DNA of 64,000 bases from Foetidibacter luteolus (GTDB lineage: Bacteria > Bacteroidota > Bacteroidia > Chitinophagales > Chitinophagaceae). A model generated the notes under the pieces. It saw only the letters and a program-made list of their open reading frames with translations. It was not told where the DNA came from and did not search any database. Made by a program: the position numbers and the translations under genes. Below are positions 35,066 through 43,807 of this stretch, piece by piece. Position 1 is the stretch's first letter; each line of letters opens with the position of its first letter. The DNA lies in assembly GCF_009650435.1 (NCBI RefSeq), contig NZ_VVIP01000025.1:1-64000 (forward strand), given 5' to 3'.

Positions 35066-35680
35066 ATGCTTAAGGATAGTTTTACAGATATCATTTCGCA
35101 GTATGCAGGTGCAGATACCGCCGGAAAATTCTGGCGTGAAATAGAATCGCATTACAACAACAAAAAACGGCGCTACCATAACATTAACCACCTGCAACAC
35201 ATGCTGCAGCAATTGACGCTGGTAAAGCACCTGGTTACAGACTGGAACAGTATTGTAAGCGCTACCTGTTACCATGATATTGTTTACAAAGTTACCCGCC
35301 GCAACAACGAAGAAAAAAGCACCGCAATAGCAACCGAAAGGCTTGCTTCCATCCATTACCCGGCAACAGGCTTACAGCTTTGCACAGCAGCCATACTGGC
35401 CACCAAACTTCATGAACCCACCACAGTACAAGACATTAATTTGTTCACCGATGCAGACCTTTCCATCCTGGGCGCACCGCCTGACGTTTATAAGCAATAC
35501 GCAACCGGCATAAGAAAGGAATATGCACTTTACCCTGACTTTTTGTACAAACCCGGCCGTAAGAAAGTACTGCAACGCTTTCTTGACATGCCCTTCATTT
35601 TTAAGACCAAAGAGTTTCAGTCATTATACGAAACGCAGGCCCGGCAAAATATACAGCAGGAGTTGGATAAGCTGCAATAA
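35066..35680 (+). CDS. HD-superfamily metal-dependent phosphohydrolase-like protein
   Basis: 204 residues from ATG 35066; a start at 35024 would lie within the terminator hairpin. The HD metal-binding motifs are HNINHLQHML and TCYHDIVYK, with a further conserved His/Asp region (TKLHEPTTVQ). The set fits the predicted metal-dependent HD phosphohydrolases of COG4339 type. The substrate is unknown. The stop is 5 bases from the stop of the convergent efflux adaptor gene. Confidence 0.8.
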   Translation: MLKDSFTDIISQYAGADTAGKFWREIESHYNNKKRRYHNINHLQHMLQQLTLVKHLVTDWNSIVSATCYHDIVYKVTRRNNEEKSTAIATERLASIHYPATGLQLCTAAILATKLHEPTTVQDINLFTDADLSILGAPPDVYKQYATGIRKEYALYPDFLYKPGRKKVLQRFLDMPFIFKTKEFQSLYETQARQNIQQELDKLQ

Positions 35681-35685
35681 AAGCG

Positions 35686-36825
35686 CTACTCCTCCTCTGC
35701 TTTGTTCTTCATACTGCCCAGCAAACTATAAGCGCCCTTAACAGCAATGCTTGTATTCAGCCAGTCGTGCCGGTTGTCTGCCAGCAATTCAACAAAGCCG
35801 TTCTCACGGCCACCGGTTTGTACGGGCATCATGGTAAACTGTTTTCCATCCTGCGATGTAAATACATATTCCCTGCCTTCGTAGCGTACAACAGCTTCTT
35901 CTGGTACAGCAGTAACGGGTTTATTATCCAGTTCAAACACACCCGTTAAAAACATCCCTGGCAACAATTCATGTTTTGGGTTTTCAAAGTGGCAGTGTAC
36001 CAGTCCGCTGCGGCTGTCATCCACGTTACGGGTAACCAGTATCACTTCCACATCATATTGCTCGTTAGGGGTATCAGTTAAAAAAACCTTTCCCTGCATA
36101 TCTTTCTTAAACAGGTTAATATCTTTTTCAAACACAGTTATCGCGGCATGAATGTCATCCGGGTTTACCAGTTCAAACAGTACATCAGCGGGGTTTACAT
36201 ACTTGCCGATATTTACATTAACCTTGGTAACATAACCATTAATGGGCGAGTGTACCGCTACATCCCTGGATATGCTGTTTACGCTAAGCTTGCCGGGGTT
36301 AATGCCGATAATCAGCAGTTTTTCTTCCAGCGATTTCATTAACACCTGCTGTGTTTTGTATTCACTCAGCACCAGTTGGTAACTTTTTCGGCTGGTAGCT
36401 TCTGCTTCGCTCAGTTCCTTTTGCCGCTCCATATCAGCCAGCAAATATTCCATCCTGGCTTTCGCGGTAAGGTAGTCCTGCTGCAACTGCACATAAGACT
36501 GGTCTTCCATAATACCAATCACTTCTCCCCTCTTTACACTGGCGCCCGGTAGTAACGAGGTTGATTTAAGGTAACCACCCAACGGAAAGCTAATGCTTAT
36601 CATGCTTTGCGGAGGTACGTCAACACTGCCATTGGCCCTAATGGTAGCCTTTATGTTTTGTATGGCAGGCTTGCCCAGTTGCACGCCGGCATTTTTTAAC
36701 TGCACATCTGTTAACCTGACAACTGTGTCTGGTAAAGCGTTGGCGCTTGTTGTTTCTTCCTGCTTTGCCGTATTGCTGTTGCATGCCGCAAGCAGCAACA
36801 GCAGAACATACCATCCATTTTTTAT
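35686..36825 (-). CDS. RND efflux periplasmic adaptor (CusB/CzcB-like lipoprotein)
   Basis: About 379 residues. Motifs fit an HlyD/CusB-type adaptor: barrel-sandwich part (GGYLKSTSLLPGASVKRGEV), coiled-coil hairpin (TAKARMEYLLADMERQKEL), SPINGYVTKVNVNIGKYV, then a beta-barrel and membrane-proximal domain. It links a CusA-type inner-membrane pump to the outer-membrane channel. The likely lipoprotein start KNGWYVLLLLLAACNSN is preceded by ATA, not ATG; the open frame continues upstream only through dispersed-repeat sequence, so the true start codon is uncertain (see findings). It follows the fused pump gene, separated by a repeat E palindrome. Confidence 0.85.
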   Translation of the reverse strand: MKNGWYVLLLLLAACNSNTAKQEETTSANALPDTVVRLTDVQLKNAGVQLGKPAIQNIKATIRANGSVDVPPQSMISISFPLGGYLKSTSLLPGASVKRGEVIGIMEDQSYVQLQQDYLTAKARMEYLLADMERQKELSEAEATSRKSYQLVLSEYKTQQVLMKSLEEKLLIIGINPGKLSVNSISRDVAVHSPINGYVTKVNVNIGKYVNPADVLFELVNPDDIHAAITVFEKDINLFKKDMQGKVFLTDTPNEQYDVEVILVTRNVDDSRSGLVHCHFENPKHELLPGMFLTGVFELDNKPVTAVPEEAVVRYEGREYVFTSQDGKQFTMMPVQTGGRENGFVELLADNRHDWLNTSIAVKGAYSLLGSMKNKAEEE

Positions 36826-36854
36826 AGGCCCACCCCAATCTCTTAAAGCAAAGT

Positions 36855-37069
36855 TATTATGAGCCCGGCTGCAGGAACTACTATGAGGCTTTTCTTGCGT
36901 CGCACTCTTGTGCGCCTTGTTCTCTATGCGGCATTGTGCAGCAACACTTTCACCTGCTGCACGCTGTATGCTAAAAGCCGGCCGGCCCATTGCACAGTAG
37001 CGGACAAACCGTACAAGTGAGTGACACAAGTAAAGCCCAATAGTAGTAATGCTGCTAAGTACATAAGCT
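36855..37069. repeat. Palindromic repeat E pair (about 205 bp)
   Basis: Left half: ATGAGCCCGGCTGCAGGAAC, ACTACTATGAGGCTTTTCTT, GCGTCGCACTCTTGTGCGCC. The right half is its inverted counterpart: GTACAAGTGAGTGACACAAG, AAAGCCCAATAGTAGTAATG, ending AAGTACATAA. The central segments (GCATTGTGCA and GCCCATTGCACA) also pair. This full palindrome lies between the pump and adaptor genes; other E copies are halves. Confidence 0.75.
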
Positions 37070-37136
37070 TTATTTTTCAGAGAAAAATAAAGCTGGATTT
37101 TACCGGGCATAGTGTATGTATTTTGTGTTAACATGT

Positions 37137-40100
37137 TTAATTGTCGTTTGGTTCAAGTAAATATTCCAGTTCTGCCTTGCGCATGTTAAGCTCTTTCAAA
37201 GCGTCCAGGTATTGCGCCTGTAAACCAATGGCGCTGCCTGTTAGCGTGCCCCATTCTATGTAGTTTATCTCGCCGTTTTTGTATTGCAGGTTAGCAGTTC
37301 TTATAATGATGGCTGCCTGCTTTAGCGTATGGCTGTTAAAATATTCAACAGCGGTTTTGTATTTATTGTATTCATTCAGTTGCTCCTGCAACTGCAGCCT
37401 TAGCTGTTGTTCCGCAATACCCGTTTGAGACTTTACCACCAGTTCATGTTGTTGCGCAGCCTTTACTTTAGCCTTCTGCATTTTGTTAAACAGCGGTACA
37501 GCAATGCCGGCCTGCACAGTGGAAAAACGCCTGCCGCCATTGTAATAAGTTTCATTGCCCTGTTTGTTTTGCTGCCAGCCAATAAAACTCTGGTTGGTAT
37601 AACCAATCATCAGCTCCGGCGAAAGCCTGGCTTTCTCCGCTACTGACTGGTGCTGCGCCAACTGCTCCTGCTGCCGGTAATATTGCAGCAACGGGTGCTT
37701 TTGCAAAAGCGTGGTATCAAACAACATGATGTCTGCATCCAGTGTGTCTGTTATGTCCGGCATGCTGTTGCTGTTAAGCAAAGCAGCCAGTTGCGCCTGC
37801 GCCGATTGCTTATCCTGCAACAGCAAATTCATTTGCAACGTCACTTGTGATGCCTGGTTTTCCAGCATCGTTTTTTCCAGCAGGCTGGTTTCACCTTTTT
37901 CATAACGCAGGCCGGCAATACGCACATAGTTCTTTAGTACAGAGTCTGTACGTTGCAAAAGCCGTTGCCGGGCTTCAATATGGGCCAGTTGTACATAAGC
38001 CAGCTTAACATACCTAACAATATCCGCCTGTTGCACGGTGGTTTGCAGTTTAGCCGCCTGCCATTCATCCTCCAGCACCAGCTTTTGCTTTTTGTACACA
38101 GAAGGCAGGGCAAAAGACTGTGATACGCCGAAGCGGTTGTCAATAAAAGCGCTGTTAACGTTGCCCAGTTCCGCATTTATCTGTGTTTTGGGCACATCAG
38201 CGGCGCTGGCTTTCAGCAGTTCAAAATAGCGCTCCTGCAAACGGCTGCCCGTTACCCGCAGGTTTTGCTGTTTGGCCATATCAACAGCTTCCTTCATGGT
38301 CAGCTTTTGCTGGGCATTCACCAGAGAGGGTGCCAGGCAGAGCAGTAATACAATAACCGCCGCCGGTTGCAGCTTTTTAAAATGTTTCTTTTCAAACAGC
38401 AGGTACAGGCAGGGCAGTACAAACAATGTAAGCAATGTAGCTGTTACCAACCCGCCAATAACCACTGTGGCCAGCGGCCTTTGTACTTCTGCACCGGCAC
38501 CGTTGCTTAATGCCATTGGCAAAAAGCCCAGCGAGGCTACGGAAGCCGTCATCAATACAGGCCTTAACCTGGTTTGCGCGGCCTGCATAATGATATTTTT
38601 CAACCCGGTCATACCTTCTTTTTTAAGTTTGTTCATTTCGCTTATCATAACAATACCATTCAATACTGCCACCCCAAACAAGGCAATAAAGCCAACACCG
38701 GCGGAGATACTGAACGGCATACCCCTTGCGGACAATGCTATTACGCCACCTATGGCGGAAAGCGGTATAGCAGAAAAAATGAGCAACCCATATTTAACCT
38801 GGTGAAAAGCCAGGTACAGCAGCAACAGTATAAGCAGCAAGGCTACCGGTACGGCAAGGCTTAAACGCTGGGTAGCATGCTGCAGGTTTTCGTACTGGCC
38901 GCCATAAGTGATGGTATAAGCCGGTGGCAACTTTACCTGTGCTGCAACTTTTTGCTGCAGCTCCGTAACTATGCTTTGCACATCCCGCCCACGAATATTA
39001 AAACCCACCGTTATCCTTCTTGCAGCATTTTCTCTTTGCACCTGGTACGGCCCCTCTTTCATTTCAACCTTAGCGAGGGAGTTTAGGGGCACCTGCCGGC
39101 CGTTGCTCAACGGTATCAACAGGTTTTCCAATTCGCCGGCCGCTTTCTTTTCCTCCGCATCCATGCGCACCACCAGGTCAAACTTTTTATCAGCTTCATA
39201 TACAACGCCTGCCACAGCGCCGGCATAGGCGCTTTGTACAGTCGTATTAATATTGCTAATATCCGCACCATAAGCAGCCATGGCATCCCGGTTATAGGTA
39301 ATTACCATCTGGGATATACCGGTAACCGTTTCCACGTAAACATCCCTGGTGCCCTTTATACCCTGCACCACGCGGCCAAGCCTGCCTGCATAAAGCGCTA
39401 ACGTATCAAGATTTTCTCCAAAAATCTTGCACACCACATCCTGGCGGGCGCCCGTCATCAGCTCGTTAAAACGCATCTGCACCGGAAACTGGAAGCCGGT
39501 TGTTACACCCGGCACTTCCTGTAAAGCTGTACTCATTTTTTCCGCCAGTTCGGGAAAGGTTTCGGCTGTGGTCCACTCGCTTTTGGGTTTTAGTATTACC
39601 ATCATGTCTGCAGCTTCCAGTGGCATGGGGTCGGTAGGCACTTCGCCGTTGCCGATTTTGGTTACCACTTTCTGAACTTCGGGAAAACGTTGTTTTAGTA
39701 TGCCGGCGGTTTTCCGGGTATTTTCTATCATGGTAGTTAACGACGAGCCGGTAAGCATCCTGGTCTCTACGGCAAAATCGCCCTCCTCCAGTTGCGGGAT
39801 GAACTCACCCCCCAGGCGTGACAAAACCAGCACCGCCACCGCAAACAGCAACAACGCCGCACCTATAATTGCTATGGGCAACTTTAACGCGGCCTTCAGC
39901 AAACGGCCATACAGGTTTTGCAGTTTGTGCATCATGCGCTCAGACCAGTTTTGCCGGTGGCTGATGTTGCGGCTTAAGCACAGGGCACTCATCATAGGCA
40001 CATAGGTAAAGGACAACAGGAAGGAGCCCAGTATGGCAAAAGATACCGTTTGCGCCATGGGTTTAAACATTTTCCCTTCAATTCCCTGCAGGCTAAGGAT

Positions 40101-41495
40101 GGGCAGGTAAACAATCAAAATAATCATCTGGCCAAACACAGCGCTGTTCATCATTTTACCGGATGACTCTTTTACTTCTCCATCCATCTGCACCTGGCTA
40201 AGCCGGTTTACCCGGGCAAAAGCAGGGCTGTCTTTCAGCTTGTGCATAACGGCTTCTACAATAATTACGGCGCCATCTACCAGCAGGCCAAAATCAAGGG
40301 CTCCCAGGCTCATCAGGTTGCCGCTTACACCAAAGGCATTCATCATTATTACCGCGAATAGCATGCTTAGCGGAATAACGGAAGCCACAATAAAACCGGC
40401 ACGCAGGTTACCCAAAAAAATCACCAGCACAAATACTACAATCAGCGCCCCTTCGGCAAGGTTACGCTCTACGGTTCCTATGGCGTTGTTTACCATTTTG
40501 GTACGGTCTAAAAAAGCCTCAATCATTACACCTTCGGGCAGGCTTTTCTCTATTTCCTTTATTTTGGCTTTGATGTTCTTAATTACCTTATTACTGTTTT
40601 CTCCTTTCAGCATCATTACAACGGCGCCGCAAACCTCTCCTTCGTTATTGTACACCATCGCGCCGTATCGTATAGCGCTGCCCGTATGCACATCTGCAAT
40701 ATCCTGTACCAGCACCGGAATACCATCGTTTGTACGTTTTACTGCAATGCGCCTTATATCGTTAAAATCCTGCACCAAACCTTCCGTACGTATAAACAAT
40801 ACCGATGGCCCTTTTTCAATGTAGGCCCCCCCGGTGTTCTGGTTGTTGTTTTGCAAAGCGTTAAAAACATCCGTTATGGTAAGGCCAAAACTTTTTAGTT
40901 TCTCTGGCTTCACCGCTACTTCATATTGCTTTAGAAGACCTCCAAAGCTGCTTACTTCCGCAACACCTTCCGTACCTAATAACTGGCGGCGGATGACCCA
41001 GTCCTGTATGGTGCGCAAATCAACCAGGCTGTACCTGCCCTCGTAACCTGGCCGGGCCTTTACCACGTATTGGAATATCTCGCCCAGGCCGGTTGTAACA
41101 GGCCCAAGTTCCGGTTCGCCCATGCCGGGTGGTATTTGCTGTTTTGCCTGTACCAGGCGCTCTGTTACCTGCTGCCTTGCCCAGTACACATCTGTGCTTT
41201 CATCAAACACAATCGTTACAATGCTAAGGCCAAAGCGGGAAAAACTCCGCTGCTCCACAATGCCTGGCACATTGCGGGTGGATTGCTCTACCGGCACAGT
41301 AATAAACCGCTCCACATCGGGGGCGCCGAGGTTGGGCGAAACCGTAATTACCTGCACCTGGTTATTGGTAATATCCGGCACGGCATCTATAGGCAGGCGG
41401 GTAATTTCATAGCTGCCCCAACTCACCAGGCCAATGATGAATAAGCCAATAACCAGTTTATGATTGATGGAAAAATGTATAATCTTATTAAGCAT
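37137..41495 (-). CDS. CusA/CzcA-type heavy-metal RND pump fused to a TolC-like channel
   Basis: 1452 residues. Residues 1 to about 1040 are a CusA/CzcA pump: start IIHFSINHKLVIGLFIIGLV, conserved LPIDAVPDITNNQVQV, transmembrane motif LGALDFGLLVDGAVIIVEAV with the proton-relay Asp and Glu, and multiple membrane helices. Near 1050 a second signal-like segment (AVIVLLLCLAPSLVNAQQ) is followed by an outer-membrane-factor domain (LTMKEAVDMAKQQNLRVTG to about 1452). The polypeptide therefore carries pump and channel together, and signal cleavage may separate them. It exports Cu+, Ag+, Zn or similar; the metal is not identifiable here. The adaptor gene follows. Confidence 0.9.
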   Translation of the reverse strand: MLNKIIHFSINHKLVIGLFIIGLVSWGSYEITRLPIDAVPDITNNQVQVITVSPNLGAPDVERFITVPVEQSTRNVPGIVEQRSFSRFGLSIVTIVFDESTDVYWARQQVTERLVQAKQQIPPGMGEPELGPVTTGLGEIFQYVVKARPGYEGRYSLVDLRTIQDWVIRRQLLGTEGVAEVSSFGGLLKQYEVAVKPEKLKSFGLTITDVFNALQNNNQNTGGAYIEKGPSVLFIRTEGLVQDFNDIRRIAVKRTNDGIPVLVQDIADVHTGSAIRYGAMVYNNEGEVCGAVVMMLKGENSNKVIKNIKAKIKEIEKSLPEGVMIEAFLDRTKMVNNAIGTVERNLAEGALIVVFVLVIFLGNLRAGFIVASVIPLSMLFAVIMMNAFGVSGNLMSLGALDFGLLVDGAVIIVEAVMHKLKDSPAFARVNRLSQVQMDGEVKESSGKMMNSAVFGQMIILIVYLPILSLQGIEGKMFKPMAQTVSFAILGSFLLSFTYVPMMSALCLSRNISHRQNWSERMMHKLQNLYGRLLKAALKLPIAIIGAALLLFAVAVLVLSRLGGEFIPQLEEGDFAVETRMLTGSSLTTMIENTRKTAGILKQRFPEVQKVVTKIGNGEVPTDPMPLEAADMMVILKPKSEWTTAETFPELAEKMSTALQEVPGVTTGFQFPVQMRFNELMTGARQDVVCKIFGENLDTLALYAGRLGRVVQGIKGTRDVYVETVTGISQMVITYNRDAMAAYGADISNINTTVQSAYAGAVAGVVYEADKKFDLVVRMDAEEKKAAGELENLLIPLSNGRQVPLNSLAKVEMKEGPYQVQRENAARRITVGFNIRGRDVQSIVTELQQKVAAQVKLPPAYTITYGGQYENLQHATQRLSLAVPVALLLILLLLYLAFHQVKYGLLIFSAIPLSAIGGVIALSARGMPFSISAGVGFIALFGVAVLNGIVMISEMNKLKKEGMTGLKNIIMQAAQTRLRPVLMTASVASLGFLPMALSNGAGAEVQRPLATVVIGGLVTATLLTLFVLPCLYLLFEKKHFKKLQPAAVIVLLLCLAPSLVNAQQKLTMKEAVDMAKQQNLRVTGSRLQERYFELLKASAADVPKTQINAELGNVNSAFIDNRFGVSQSFALPSVYKKQKLVLEDEWQAAKLQTTVQQADIVRYVKLAYVQLAHIEARQRLLQRTDSVLKNYVRIAGLRYEKGETSLLEKTMLENQASQVTLQMNLLLQDKQSAQAQLAALLNSNSMPDITDTLDADIMLFDTTLLQKHPLLQYYRQQEQLAQHQSVAEKARLSPELMIGYTNQSFIGWQQNKQGNETYYNGGRRFSTVQAGIAVPLFNKMQKAKVKAAQQHELVVKSQTGIAEQQLRLQLQEQLNEYNKYKTAVEYFNSHTLKQAAIIIRTANLQYKNGEINYIEWGTLTGSAIGLQAQYLDALKELNMRKAELEYLLEPNDN

Positions 41496-41520
41496 GATCC
41501 TTTTTTAAAAGAAGATATTT

Positions 41521-41590
41521 TGGTACCCGGCAGCAGTACAGGAATTAAGCCCGGTTGCGTCGCACTCTTGTACTGCGGCAGTTCTATTCA
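41521..41590 (-). repeat. Dispersed repeat E, copy upstream of the pump gene
   Basis: GGTACCCGGCAGCAGTACAG, then GAATTAAGCCCGGTTGCGTC and GCACTCTTGTACTGCGG. It contains the TTGCGTCGCA core and lies within 30 bases of the pump start. Confidence 0.65.
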
Positions 41591-41795
41591 CCAACTGCCG
41601 CAGTAGCCTGCCCTGAGCCAACGAAGGGTTCTCTACATTACGCGGTTTTTCCCGCAGGAAGGATTTCCCCCTCGCCGCCTTCAGCGGCAGGAACATTACC
41701 GGCAACCTCTATTCAAAATGCCTGGTGAACATACCGCACTTATGAGGTTTTAACAATAACTGCAACTTTCATCCATCAACAGACTGGCAACCGGT

Positions 41796-41918
41796 CAATG
41801 TCATTAAGTTAAGCTGTCAGCCTGAGCCTGTCGAAGGCGGATTGATGAAAAAGCGGCTTGCATAACCCGGTTTCGACAAGCTCAACCTGACATTCGTTTC
41901 CTTAACTTAATGACATTG
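41796..41918 (-). mobile_element. MITE-like element of repeat family G
   Basis: A 123-bp element with perfect 18-bp terminal inverted repeats (CAATGTCATTAAGTTAAG at 41796-41813, complement at 41901-41918). It is flanked exactly by near-identical 10-bp direct repeats: GGCAACCGGT at 41786-41795 and GGCAACCTGT at 41919-41928. Interior: GCCTGTCGAAGGC and GGTTTCGACAAGCTC. No coding capacity is present, so movement would need a transposase elsewhere. Confidence 0.75.
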
Positions 41919-41951
41919 GGCAACCTGTAACTGGTAACCGGCAACCTGCTT

Positions 41952-42060
41952 TCGGGTGAGGGATTGCAGCGGCTACCCCGGTGAAGGTCCTGTGTGTCGG
42001 CCTTTGTGCCGGAGTAATAGCGGAAAGCCCGACCCCTTGCGATAGCTTGGGGGCACCCCC
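41952..42060 (-). repeat. Dispersed repeat A, copy 3
   Basis: Inverse orientation: TCGGGTGAGGGATTGCAGCG to CCTTGCGATAGCTTGGGGG and CACCCCC. Read on the minus strand, it starts 119 bases after the stop of the 42180-42563 gene. Confidence 0.8.
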
Positions 42061-42179
42061 TGATAATTTTCTTGAAACCGAAAAACAGGGCAGGCAGCCT
42101 ACCTTTAAGCAAGCATAAGAATACCTGCACCGCTACTTACCGGAACGTTGCGGAAACGAGACAATAAATGGAGAGATCC

Positions 42180-42563
42180 TCAGGCTGTTTTGGGAGGCTG
42201 GAAGATGGAGCGGGTAACCATGTGAAGCGGTACATCATCGTTAAGTACGGTGTATTCAATAATAACCGGTTCTTCGATGGTATGATTAATTTCTATGGGT
42301 TGTGGTAACAACGTAGCAGCGGTAAGGCAACACTCGCTTTCGTGGGTTTTAAAGGGCAGTTGCATATCCTGCTTAAAATCGTCATCAATTACTATCTCGC
42401 CGGTGTAGTGTTCTTTAATGAAATCTGTAAGGGATATGCCCGGCTGCTCGTGGCGGTGTTTTACAAAGTGCTTTACAAAAAGGGGCAGCTTCAGCAACTG
42501 GTATGCATCCGTAGCGCCGAATACATACACAGCAAATAAAAATATAGCCGCCCATTTTTTCAT
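42180..42563 (-). CDS. Small exported or membrane-anchored hypothetical protein near metal efflux genes
   Basis: 127 residues with an N-terminal hydrophobic segment (KKWAAIFLFAVYVFGATDAY). Motifs QLLKLPLFVKHFVKHRHEQ and DDDFKQDMQLPFKTHESECC stand out; the latter has His, Cys-Cys and acidic residues that could bind metal. From memory, proteins with a DxxxxLPFK core recur beside CusA-type pumps in Bacteroidota, with no established function. It sits upstream of the pump gene on the same strand, with repeats between. A metal-chaperone or accessory role is inferred only from location. Confidence 0.6.
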   Translation of the reverse strand: MKKWAAIFLFAVYVFGATDAYQLLKLPLFVKHFVKHRHEQPGISLTDFIKEHYTGEIVIDDDFKQDMQLPFKTHESECCLTAATLLPQPIEINHTIEEPVIIEYTVLNDDVPLHMVTRSIFQPPKTA

Positions 42564-42654
42564 GGGCTAAAGGTAAGGCCGCCGGCGTTGGATGAGAAAA
42601 AAAATATTGATACAAGGTTACACTTATGCCAAACGGTACCGTTAAACCACTTCA

Positions 42655-43320
42655 TTAATTCATCATGTGGGTGTGCCTTTGCAATATCATTTTGTTATCG
42701 GCTGTGCCTGCGCTTATTAACACAAGCGCCATAACACCCAGCACCAGCAACATAGACACTTCAAAATGCGAAAGCAATACGCCATCGCTGATAATGCTTC
42801 TTGAATTGCGGCTAAGGTTTTTGCCTTCGCTAACCTGTATATTGCTCAGGGCATTGAGGTTTTCTACGGCTTTGTCGAAATGCCCGGCCAACACAATACT
42901 GCCTTGCAAATTGTTTGATAATCGTTGGGATACTTCCGCATTAAAAGCGGCTGTGTAAAGAGAGAGGTTATTCCTGAACATGCGCCACTGCGTTTTTTCC
43001 GCCTCGGTTAATTGTGTTGCCTCGTAATTTTTAATCAGCCTGGCAATAGCATCATCATGCAGTTTGTTGGCCTTAACCAACCGGTCTGCCTGCTGCGGCA
43101 AAGGAAGGCTTAGCAGCATTTGTTTTTGGTGCAGGTGTTCGCTTATGCGAAAGATAAATGTTGAGGGCATCAGCCTGTCGTTATAAATGGCAACAACGGC
43201 ATCATCAAGCCTGGTAAAATTAATACGGTGGGATAGATTGCTTACCAGCATTGCCACGATGATAACCAGCAATACAAGCACGGCCCTTACCTTGTGTTTA
43301 ACATAATAGGCCCATTTCAT
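42655..43320 (-). CDS. Membrane protein with four-helix-bundle sensor domain (MCP-like)
   Basis: 221 residues from ATG 43320; a TTG six bases upstream is less likely. There are two transmembrane segments, at about 11-30 (VRAVLVLLVIIVAMLVSNLS) and about 190-210 (VSMLLVLGVMALVLISAGTA). The periplasmic region between them resembles the four-helix-bundle ligand domain (4HB_MCP_1): ISEHLHQKQMLL, NNLSLYTAAFNAEV and VENLNALSNIQVSEGKNLS. There is no HAMP, kinase or methyl-accepting signalling part, so it is a stand-alone sensor module or stress protein. It may work with a partner in the metal island. Confidence 0.7.
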   Translation of the reverse strand: MKWAYYVKHKVRAVLVLLVIIVAMLVSNLSHRINFTRLDDAVVAIYNDRLMPSTFIFRISEHLHQKQMLLSLPLPQQADRLVKANKLHDDAIARLIKNYEATQLTEAEKTQWRMFRNNLSLYTAAFNAEVSQRLSNNLQGSIVLAGHFDKAVENLNALSNIQVSEGKNLSRNSRSIISDGVLLSHFEVSMLLVLGVMALVLISAGTADNKMILQRHTHMMN

Positions 43321-43465
43321 ACGCAAGCATTTAAATGTGAGATAGTAACCGTAAGTTAACCAATAATCGTCACAAACATTTGTTGAAATAGCTGCCTGTT
43401 AATAACGCCGGCATGGCCAGGGATATTTGATTAAGGAGAGACAATTTTACGCTTTGGCAAGCAGT

Positions 43466-43771
43466 TTAACAGCTTGCATTTTTTACGTAGTGGATGGAAC
43501 GGATAAATTTATCGCCACAGAAGGCGTTAAGCACATAACGGCCTTCAGCAAGCTCTTCCAAGTTTACACAGGATTCATGCACGCCCTGCTCAAGCGTTTG
43601 TTTTACCGTAGTAACAAAATGCCCCTGCACATCCAGTATTTTGATAATGAGCTGCGTGGTTGCTTCTGTAACAACATTGAGGTAATTTTTAGAGATGCCT
43701 ATTACGGGCTGAGTTTGCTGGAGCATGCGGCAATTATTTTTACGGTTAGCACTTAACGAGTGTGATATCAT
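43466..43771 (-). CDS. Small protein resembling a stand-alone T9SS sorting domain
   Basis: 101 residues; an alternative start at residue 16 (MLQQTQPVIG) is possible. Residues about 25-100 match the type A T9SS C-terminal domain pattern: LIIKILDVQGHFVTTVKQ and EELAEGRYVLNAFCGDKF, ending IRSIHYVKN. No signal peptide and no cargo domain are evident. It could be a remnant of a larger secreted protein, an adaptor or an accessory of secretion. The reading frame is intact. It lies 37 bases after the HMA-MauE gene on the same strand. Confidence 0.55.
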   Translation of the reverse strand: MISHSLSANRKNNCRMLQQTQPVIGISKNYLNVVTEATTQLIIKILDVQGHFVTTVKQTLEQGVHESCVNLEELAEGRYVLNAFCGDKFIRSIHYVKNASC

Positions 43772-43807
43772 TTCAAAACAAATGCCAATTAAATGTAATG
43801 TTACAGT

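Noticed and set aside
36826..37134. Extended N-terminus of the efflux adaptor
   Set aside because: It is encoded by repeat E sequence, also seen in unrelated places, and precedes the true lipoprotein signal.
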